A stretch of 64,000 nt of DNA from positions 1,505,427 through 1,569,426 of the forward strand of contig VZQC01000392.1 of assembly GCA_009823505.1 (NCBI GenBank), in the 5' to 3' direction. A program made the position numbers and the translations under genes. Each line of letters opens with the position of its first letter. Position 1 is the first letter of the stretch. Below, one piece after another: positions 57,009-64,000 of this stretch. This stretch comes from Rhizomys pruinosus (lineage: Eukaryota; Chordata; Mammalia; Rodentia; Spalacidae). The notes beneath the pieces are model-generated. The model searched no databases, was not told where the DNA came from, and saw only the letters and a list, made by a program, of their open reading frames with translations.

Positions 57009-57669
57009 GGAGGGTCTCGCTCTGAACCCGTCTACGGGGTCCCCGGCCCAGAGGGACAGGAGAGCCTTGGGTTGAAAGGTTATTCCTGCACAACCTGTCA
57101 GCCCATGAAGGAAAACAGAGGAATTGACAAGACGTCAAAGTCAAAAAGCTCAAAGAGAGTGGACTGTTTACAGTTATCCACCTGTGGACCCCTTTCTAAG
57201 CCTAGTGGGAACAACTCTGCGGAGAGGGGGGCGTAAAGGGTGCGTGGTAGAATGTTAAGGGCCATGCGACCCCTTGGGTGGCAGCGACTGGTGAAACTAT
57301 TGCAATATAGTCTGGACACTCCATTGATCAACTTGATTGAACAAATCAATCTCTGTTTCACCCTCCATTGGATGGTGGGGCTGTAAGGTGTTTGGGCACA
57401 ACAGCCTGCAGTATTAGGTTTGCATGAAGGATGCTGTACTCATGGATTATCACTTATCGCTTAAAATGAAAAAAAGAAAAAAAAAAAACCTGACGCAGAA
57501 AAGATGCAAGGGACAGTCTATGGCAGAATGCATATCTGGGATGGTGATGGGGGGGGTTGGGGGGGAGGGAAGGTGAAATAAGCCTGAACTGAATTGGGAA
57601 ACAAATGTATGAAATGCACCAACAAAGCATTCAATAAAACAAAATTTAATTAGACAAAAAAAAAAAAAA
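57009..57669 (+). mobile_element. Composite retro-insertion ending in L1 3'UTR
   Basis: A 16-bp duplication gaaaagttccattcaa at 56993-57008 and 57670-57685 frames a 661-bp insert. The right part (about 57490-57669) is the terminal L1 3'UTR with tail. The left part (57009 to about 57480) is GC- and CpG-richer, matches no other L1 portion in the window, and ends in an A-rich run (57465-57488) resembling a poly-A tail. It could be unrecognised L1 5' or internal sequence, or a foreign transcript joined by template switching. Confidence 0.8.
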
Positions 57670-57685
57670 GAAAAGTTCCATTCAA

Positions 57686-58811
57686 CTGTAGCCAAAGAAT
57701 AAATGTGGGAGAGCACTAAAATCTAACCAGTGGCATCAATGGTCTCACCCGAGACCCTAGAATTTAGGCAGGCTTCTGATAACGTTGAGTGAACAAACAC
57801 AGGTCGGACCAGAATGATCAAGATGACTAAGCAAACGGGGCCACCACTAAAGCAAGACAAAACCCCAACACCAAGCACACCCTGGCAGAGAAGCAAGGAC
57901 ATCACTTCTCTAGAGCACTCTGCACCAGCTTGTCTCCTATGCTGGGTCCTCAAATGCTATTCCAGCTCCCTTGAGTCAATGGAGTAGCAGATGGGATGTC
58001 CAGCTCCCTGCCCACTAAGAAAAAAGGTCAGCAAACTTTCAAGCCAGCTCTTCCCTCCACATGCCCTACTAAAAGGCCTGACCCCTAGGTAGGGTTGATA
58101 TGCCAGTGGGATAGGATGAGTAACCAAGGATCCACCAGCATCACCCATGATCAGCATGCTGAATAAGTATACTAGGACGTCAGTGTTTCCTTTATTAAAC
58201 AAGTTTAAGTCTCCCCAGCTTCAAAATGGTGCTATTACATTATACTAAACCTAGGAGACCATCACTCATAGATGTGATTATGATATAACAGTTAATGTGA
58301 ATAATTCTTTAAACAGCATCTGCTTTGCCAACATAAGAAACCAGGACTGCAACCTGGATGCAATGTTAGCTTGCAAAAGTTCTGCTACTAATTTCACTAA
58401 GTTACTGAAACACTGTAGCAGCTCACTGTGTGTAAAAGGAGTGTCAAGGACACCACAATCTTCAGGAAGCAAGTCTCCCAGAAGTGAGTCTTCTGGAAGC
58501 AGAAATCTTTATCCCATCAGAATATGAGAGAAGGTCCTTGTCACAATATAGGGTTTTGGCAACATTTAGTTACATGTGACTGACAGCATGGCTGGTCTCT
58601 GCTGGTGTCAGAACAGGCCACATCCATAGGGTTGTCCTAACGAAGGGTGAAAATGCAATTCCATGATTGATATTAAAATGCAATGGAGGATACAAACAAT
58701 AAAGACAGAATTTGGCATACCTGGCAGGAAGGATAGTGGTACCCTGGCTCTTTGGGCCACAACACCAGTCCAAAGACTACATACAGGTACCAGCCATATT
58801 TATACTCAGAT
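57686..58811. other. Unassigned non-repeat DNA
   Basis: Nothing recognised. The plus-strand frame 58297-58527 is serine-rich (SSGSKSPRSESSGSRN) but has no splice signals or family match that I can see. Confidence 0.35.
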
Positions 58812-58825
58812 AAAAATCAGGCCAG

Positions 58826-59086
58826 CTGGAGAGATGGCCTAGTGGTTAAGAGTGCTGACCACTCTTACAGAGGACCCGGGTTCGATCCCCAGCACCCACA
58901 TGGCAGCCGAGAACCATCTGAAACTCCAGTTCCAGGGGAATCCGACACTATCTTCTGATCTCCACGGCATTGCACGACACGGGTGCACAAACCTGCATGC
59001 AGACAGTACATTCCTACACATTCAGAAATAAATAAAATTAAAAAAATAAATAAAATGATTAAAAAAAGTATACATTAAAAAAAAAA
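58826..59086 (+). mobile_element. B2 SINE (first of two in one site)
   Basis: Full B2 with single ctccagttccag block and a long A-rich tail. Target aaaaatcaggccag at 58812-58825 recurs at about 59087-59099. Confidence 0.95.
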
Positions 59087-59102
59087 AAATCAGGCCAGCC
59101 AA

Positions 59103-59312
59103 GGCTGGAGAGAGAGATAGATAGCTCAGTGGCTAAGAGCATGGCTATTCTTGCAGAAGACCCAGGTTTGAATCTTAGAACTATATGGCAACTAACAACC
59201 ATCTGTAACTCCAGTTCTAGGGGATCTGATGCCCTCTTCTGACCTCCATGGGCATTGCATGACACAGGTACACTTACATACATGCAGGCAATACACTCAT
59301 ATGGTAAGAAAC
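59103..59312 (+). mobile_element. B2 SINE (second of two in one site)
   Basis: More diverged B2 (gctggagagagagatagata). caggccagccaa at 59091-59102 and 59313-59324 is its own target repeat and overlaps that of the first B2. Confidence 0.93.
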
Positions 59313-59324
59313 CAGGCCAGCCAA

Positions 59325-59639
59325 ACTTGTTTCAACTTCTGGAGTGTTGGTGTCTTAGTTCATACAGCCCACTTTCACAGCTTTCTGCCCTCCTATGACC
59401 CTTAAAGATCTGGTATGATCCTCTTCTCCAGATGCCATCTGCTGATGGTCTCCCAGCACCAGCTGGCACTGCTAGATGACACAACAGAGCAGGGACATGG
59501 ATCTCAAGGATCCAAAAAGCCATATGGTGCGGCCTCTACCACTGACAGCTCTTATCCTAAGTAAGTGTCTCTACCTTCCATACAGACTGTCCTTTATTAA
59601 AGTGGGGTAACAATTTCACCTTAGAAAGATATAGAAAAA
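59325..59639. other. Unassigned DNA
   Basis: No recognised repeat or exon. Confidence 0.3.
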
Positions 59640-59913
59640 AAAAAGAAAGATATAGAGGTGTAGCTGCTATGAAAAACAATCAGGTGGTTCCTCAGTAAGT
59701 TAAAAGTGGAATTGCCACATGATCCAGAAATTTTATTCCTAGGGTACTGAAAAGAGTTGTCTAAACAAAACAATACTACAATCTTCATGGCAGCCCTATC
59801 CACAACAGCCAAAAGGCAGATGAAAAACCATAAAAATCAAATGTTCATGAACAGAAAATGAATTAAAGTAATTATGGTATATTCCTACAATTATTATTCA
59901 GCCATCAAAATAA
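59640..59913 (+). mobile_element. Ancient L1M, left piece
   Basis: Reads as the C-terminal ORF2 of old mammalian L1: catggcagccctatccacaa, cacaacagccaaaaggcaga, and attattcagccatcaaaat. The continuation lies at 61008 after a cluster of later insertions. Confidence 0.8.
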
Positions 59914-59916
59914 ATT

Positions 59917-59991
59917 GAGGCTGGGAATGTAACTCAGTGGTAGAGTTGCTTGCAATAGCATGCATAAGGCCCTATCTAGATCTTGAAAAAA
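59917..59991 (+). mobile_element. ID-like SINE
   Basis: ggctgggaatgtaactcagt head, gagttgcttgcaatagcatg and aaggccctatct blocks; A-run at the end. Confidence 0.75.
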
Positions 59992-60004
59992 TTTTTTTTG
60001 AGAC

Positions 60005-60232
60005 AGGGTGTATTGGCCACTTTTCTGTTGCTGTGATAGGAACACCACAACCAAGGGAACTTATAAAAGGAAAAGTTTATTTGAGCTTAGGGTCCCAGGG
60101 AATTAGAGTTCAACATGGCAGGGAGGCATGATGGCAAGAGGTACCAGAGCAGGAACAAAAAGCAGAGGTTCACATCTTCAAGCAGGCACAGGACACAGAG
60201 CATGACTAGTGACTGCCAAGGTTTTTTTGGGT
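60005..60232 (-). mobile_element. MaLR-type LTR fragment
   Basis: Complement of a rodent MaLR LTR 3' half: ttctgttgctgtgataggaa, then aaaagtttatttgagcttag and tcaacatggcagggaggcat. One end is lost at the following B2. Confidence 0.65.
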
Positions 60233-60237
60233 TTTTT

Positions 60238-60238
60238 N
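60238..60238. other. Single N in a T-run
   Basis: One ambiguous base after a T homopolymer, at the junction of an LTR fragment and a B2. It is a likely mark of gap closure, as at 46511. Confidence 0.95.
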
Positions 60239-60239
60239 C

Positions 60240-60379
60240 AAATGCCTGCAGAGGTCAGAACAGGGCATTGACTCTCCTGGAGCCAGAATTACAAGCAGTT
60301 ATGAGCTGCCCAACATACGTGCTCTGGCCTTCTAGAAGAGCAACAAGCACCCTTAACCACTGAGCCATCTGTCCAGCAC
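60240..60379 (-). mobile_element. B2 SINE, partial
   Basis: Complement of B2 without its 3' tail: ctgcagaggtcagaacaggg to actgagccatctgtccagca. Confidence 0.85.
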
Positions 60380-60391
60380 CAAAACCAGATA

Positions 60392-60538
60392 TTTTTCTTT
60401 TTTTTTGGTATTTTTGAGACAGGGTCTCCCCTTTTAGTCCCAGCTGGCCTGGAGCTCGCTCTGTAGATCAGGCTGGCCTTGAACTCTGCCTCTGTCTCCT
60501 GAGTGCTGGGATTAAAGGCATGTGCCACCACGCCCAGC
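60392..60538 (-). mobile_element. B1 SINE
   Basis: Complement of B1 with a small internal deletion after ggccttgaactctgcctct. It faces a plus-strand B1 28 bp away. Confidence 0.92.
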
Positions 60539-60566
60539 AGGGCAAGGCTTTAAGAACATCCTCCTG

Positions 60567-60730
60567 CCGGGCGTGGTGGCGCACGCCTTTAATCCTAGCA
60601 CTTGGGAGGCAGAGGCAGGCGGATCTTTGTGAGTTCAAGGCCAGCCTGGTCTACAGAGTGAGTTCCAGGACAACTGGGGCTACAGGAAGACCCTGTCTCA
60701 AAAAGACAAAAAAATAAAATAAAATAAAAA
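60567..60730 (+). mobile_element. B1 SINE, young
   Basis: Near-consensus B1 (gccgggcgtggtggcgcacg), AAAAT-rich tail. The 16-bp duplication taagaacatcctcctg (60551-60566), with one mismatch at 60731-60746, frames it. Confidence 0.96.
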
Positions 60731-60849
60731 TAAGAACATCTTCCTGTGATATGCTTCCTTCAGCATGGCCATACCTTTTAAGACCTCCAAAAACAGCACC
60801 ACCAACTGTGAAATACTTAGAGCCTATGAGAGACATTCTTATTCAAACC

Positions 60850-60993
60850 ACCCCACAAGTTCTTACTATGTAGTCCATGATGGCCTGGAACTCACATTAT
60901 AGACCAGACTGGCCTTGACCTCACAGAGATACACCTGCCTCTGCCTCTTTCTCCTGAGGGCTGGGATTGAAGTTATGTACCAACATGCCTGGC
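60850..60993 (-). mobile_element. Old B1 SINE
   Basis: Degenerate complement of B1: ctatgtagtccatgatggcc, agactggccttgacctcaca, 5' end near 60993. Confidence 0.8.
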
Positions 60994-61007
60994 TCAAAAA
61001 AAAATTG

Positions 61008-61325
61008 TATAAGGAATGAAGTTCTGAGACATGCTACAATATTGATGAAACTTGAACATTCATAATTAGTGAATGAAGCTAGTCACAGGCTGTATTATAT
61101 GATTCTGTGTCTATGAAATGTCCAAAACAAGCAGAGTGGAAGAGACAAACAGTAAACAAGGGATATCGGGTACTGGGGAAGAGAGATGGCTGGTTCATAG
61201 GGTTAAGGGTTTACTTTGGGTAGTGAAATGTTCCGGAGCTAGACATGTGGAATACACCACTGAGTAGATCCCATCAAAATGGTAAATTTTTAATTCTGTG
61301 AATTATGTCTCAGTATAGAGGGGTA
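61008..61325 (+). mobile_element. Ancient L1M, right piece
   Basis: Continues the 59640 element: aaggaatgaagttctgagac, tattatatgattctgtgtct, aatgttccggagctagacat and ttctgtgaattatgtctcag match the mammalian L1M ORF2 end and 3'UTR. Confidence 0.82.
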
Positions 61326-61453
61326 TAAAAGTAACCACCTCACAGAGTTGCTATTAGGTTTGTTTGGTACTGGGGCTGGGAGCAGGGAAAGGGGGACAGA
61401 AAGCCCATGTGTTTCTCTTATGTATTGCACTTCCCACTTGGTTTAAAAGAACT

Positions 61454-61595
61454 TTTTTTGTTATTTTTGAGACAGGGTCTCCCTTTAGTCCCAGCTGGCC
61501 TGTAGACCAGGCTGGCCTTGAACTCAAAGAGATCCACCTGCCTTTGCCTCCTGAGTGCTGGCTGGGATTAAAGGCATGCACCACCACACCTGGCT
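61454..61595 (-). mobile_element. B1 SINE
   Basis: Complement of B1 with a deletion of about 15 bp (ggcctg directly followed by tagaccaggc). It lies in the tail region of the next B2: read on minus, B2 comes first and B1 follows, with one outer target repeat (ttaaaagaact / tttaaagaact). Confidence 0.9.
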
Positions 61596-61605
61596 AAAAA
61601 AAAAT

Positions 61606-61845
61606 TTTTTTTTAAATTTTTTTTTGTATGTATATGAATGTATTGTCTGCGTGTAGGTCTGTGCACCCGTGTCGTGCAATGCCGCGGAGGTCAGAAGAGG
61701 GTCTCGGATTCCCCTGGAACTGGAGTTCTCCTGGAATTGGAGTCACAGACGGTTCTCAGCCGCCATGTGGGTGCTGGAGATCGAACCCGGGTCCTCTGCA
61801 AGAGCAGTCGATGCTCTTAACCGCTAGGCTATCTCTCCATTTTTT
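61606..61845 (-). mobile_element. B2 SINE, 17-bp-duplication subtype
   Basis: Reverse B2 with 17-mers at 61710-61726 and 61727-61743 and an A/T-rich tail at left, next to the B1. Confidence 0.94.
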
Positions 61846-62455
61846 TTAAAGAACTACTCTTAATCGTTTCTAGGAGTTTTCTGGTGGAGTCCATGATTAA
61901 GAGTTTCAGTAAAGAGGCGGGATACAAAATTAACCTAAAAAATCAGTAGCCTTTCTTTACACCAACAATAAACAAGTGGAGAAGGAATTTAAGAAGACCT
62001 TCCCATTCACAATAGCCTCAAAAAAAAAAAAATACCTGGGGACAAACCTAACCAAAGACACCAAACATCTCTACAACAAAAAATTTAAATCCCTGAAGAA
62101 GAAAATTGAAGAAGACATCAGAAGAAGGGAAGACCTATCATGCTCATGGATTGGAAAAATTAATATAGTAAAAATGTCCATCTTACCCAAATTGATATAC
62201 AGATTCAATGTGATCCCAATCAAAATCCCCATGAGTTTCTTCACAGATGTGGAAAAAAATTCTTAAATTCACATGGAAAAACAAAAGATCCCAAATAGCC
62301 AAGGCAATCCTGAGTGAAAAGTGCAATACAGGGGGGATTGCTTTACCAGACTTCAAACTATACCACAGGGCTATAGTCATAAAAACAGACCTGTAGACCA
62401 ATGGAACAAAACTGAATATCCAAACTTGAGCACATAGAATTTCAGCCACCTCATA

Positions 62456-62938
62456 TTGGACAAGGGGGCCAAGAAGACACAATGGAGGAAAGACAGCATC
62501 TTCAGGAAATGGTGTTGTCAAAACTGGATCACCACTTGTAAAAGAACAATATTAAAGCCCTACATCTCATGCTGTACAAAAATCAACTCCAAGTGGATCA
62601 AAGATCTCAACATGAAACCCAAAACCATGAAGGTGATAGGAGAAAAAGTTGGCAGCAACATACAAGACATAGGCGTAGGAAAAGACTCTCTAAATCAGAC
62701 AGTGGCTGTGCAGGAAATAAGGTCAACAATTGACAAATGGGACCTCATTAAACTCAAAACCTTCTGTACAGCAAAAGAAACAATCAAGGAAGTGAAGAGA
62801 AAACCCATAGAGTGGGAAGAAATCTTCACCAGTGATACATCTGACAGAGCATTAACATCCAGAATACACAGACTACTCAAAAAACAAAGAAGCAAGGAAA
62901 CAAATGACTCACTTAAAAAAGATGGAGCAAATAGCTGA
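62456..62938 (+). pseudogene. L1 ORF2 fragment
   Basis: A 160-codon frame between the RT and cysteine-rich domains ([14 protein letters not shown] to [11 protein letters not shown]). It is broken before the C-terminal domain. The Cys motif itself reads on at 63355-63420, after the SINE. Confidence 0.9.
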
Positions 62939-63081
62939 ACAGAATTCACCAGTGAGGAAGATGGCTGAGAAACATCTTAAAAAGTGTTCAACATCATTAA
63001 TAATTATGGAAATGCAAATTAAAACCACTCTAAGATATCATCTCACTTCGATATGACTGGCTCAGATCAAGAAAACAAAAA

Positions 63082-63345
63082 GGGGCTAGAGAGATGGCTC
63101 AGTGGTTAAGAGCGCCAATTGCTCTTACAGAAAACCAGGGTTCAATTCCCAGCACCCACATGGTGGCTAAGAACTGTCTTTAAGCTGGGCGTGGTGGCAC
63201 ACGCCTTTAATCCTGGCTCTTGGGAGGCAGAGGCAGGCAGATCTCTGTGAATTCAAGGCCAGCCTGGTCTACAGAGTGAGTTCCAGGCCAGCTGGGGCTG
63301 TAGGGAAACACTGTCTCAGAGAGAGGAGGGGAGGGGAGGGGAGAA
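63082..63345 (+). mobile_element. Chimeric SINE: B2 5' half fused to full B1
   Basis: B2 head from ggggctagagagatggctca to gaactgtctttaa (63082-63183), then at once a complete B1 (gctgggcgtggtggcacacg ... cactgtctcag) and a GAGGGG-repeat tail. No B2 3' half follows. The B2 breakpoint (tctttaa) is the same as in the chimera at 45632. It disrupts L1 ORF2 just before the Cys motif. Target repeats are unclear. Confidence 0.85.
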
Positions 63346-64000
63346 GAGACACCAAATGCTGGAGAGGTTGTGAGGAAAGGGGAACACTCATCCACTGCTG
63401 GTGGGAATGTAAACTTATACAACCATTATGGAAAGCAGTGTAGAGAACCCTTAAAAGACTCAAAATGAGCCTACCACCTGACCCAGCCATACCACTCCTG
63501 GGTATATACCCACAAGGCTCATCCTACTGCAAAGATACATGCACATCTATGTTTACTGCAGCACTCTTCATAATACCAAAGAGCTGGAACCAACCCAAGT
63601 GCCCCTCAACTGATGAGTGGATGACAAAAATGTGGTACATCTACACAATGGAGTATTATTCAGCAGGAAAGAACCATGACATAATGAACTTGGAGGTAAA
63701 TGGGTGGAACTCGAAGCCATTATGCTAAGGTGAAGTAATACAGTCCCAGAAAAACAAACAGCGAATGGTTTCCCTCATTTGTGGATACTAACACCAAAAT
63801 CCCCAGTTGAAACGCAAGCTGAACAACATTATTATTATTTCTTTTTATCCAAAGCAACTGTGGTGTTATAATGTAAATCTCTTAATGGGCTCTAGAATTG
63901 AATTAACACTTATTTTCTGACTATGTAACTACTGTATATGGGTGGAAGGTATGTATTCCTATTTTAGAGTAATATAAAATTAAAGAGGGAAATGTGAAAA

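Larger units (their letters stand above)
61857..64000 (+). mobile_element. L1 with short 5' inversion, runs off the window
   Basis: The first about 45 bp (to 61902) are ORF2 in reverse (ggagttttctggtggagtcc). Forward ORF2 then starts at the adjoining position (tttcagtaaagaggcgggat) and continues to the 3'UTR, which is cut by the window end. Frames at 61976-62266 and 62456-62938 are ORF2 pieces ([37 protein letters not shown]). Indels and a SINE at 63082 break it. Confidence 0.93.

Noticed and set aside
58297..58527. Serine-rich plus-strand frame as a small gene
   Set aside because: No promoter, splice signals, paralogue or domain; an overlapping minus-strand frame is equally open.

Overview
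This window is nuclear DNA of a muroid (mouse-like) rodent and is built almost entirely of interspersed repeats. The evidence is the combination of B1 (7SL-derived), B2 and ID (tRNA-derived) and B4/RSINE1-type SINEs, rodent L1 elements including Lx-type 3'UTRs, and an ERVL-MaLR element. Many recent B2 copies carry a 17-bp internal tandem duplication that I do not recall from the house-mouse B2 consensus, so the source is probably not Mus. I do not assign a species. No protein-coding host gene can be supported. The only coding potential is broken L1 ORF2 and one weak candidate exon (minus strand, 41274-41385, repeated at 49863-49974). The DNA is intergenic or intronic.

Layout. 1-14 kb: scattered B1, B2, B4 and ID copies, an L1 3'UTR insertion beside a 54-bp-arm hairpin (5.3-6.0 kb), a solo LTR at 8.4 kb, and a local direct repeat at 10.3/10.9 kb. 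14.3-16.9 kb: a small tandem duplication that preserves the empty site of a B2, then a degraded Lx-type L1 3'UTR. 17-27 kb: a nest of L1 fragments in both orientations. It contains a structurally complete 1.97-kb MaLR with two LTRs and a 5-bp target duplication, and an L1 that retains a frameshifted reverse-transcriptase region. 27-33 kb: mostly unassigned DNA, a B2 nested in a B1, and an 827-base assembly gap (31523-32349) between two halves of an old local duplication. 33.2-34.7 kb: a clean 5'-inverted (twin-primed) L1 with a 17-bp target duplication. 35-38 kb: LTR, SINEs and a 33-bp minisatellite.

38-55.7 kb holds the same 8.5-kb segment twice in direct orientation (37956-46510 and 46512-55735), joined by one N inside a GGGA-rich tract. 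The second copy alternates long identical blocks with blocks full of single-base indels, the signature of unpolished long-read gap filling. It also carries one B2 that the first copy lacks, which suggests that the two copies are alternative haplotypes placed in tandem. 55.7-64 kb: low-quality sequence, more B2/B1 copies including two B2s in one target site, an ancient L1M interrupted by several SINEs, and an L1 running off the right edge.

The most novel-looking items are a chimeric SINE (B2 5' half fused to B1, with the same B2 breakpoint at two unrelated loci), the 661-bp composite retro-insertion at 57009-57669 whose 5' module I cannot classify, and the duplicated segment. I found no CRISPR array, operon, real tRNA/rRNA gene or other defined gene system.
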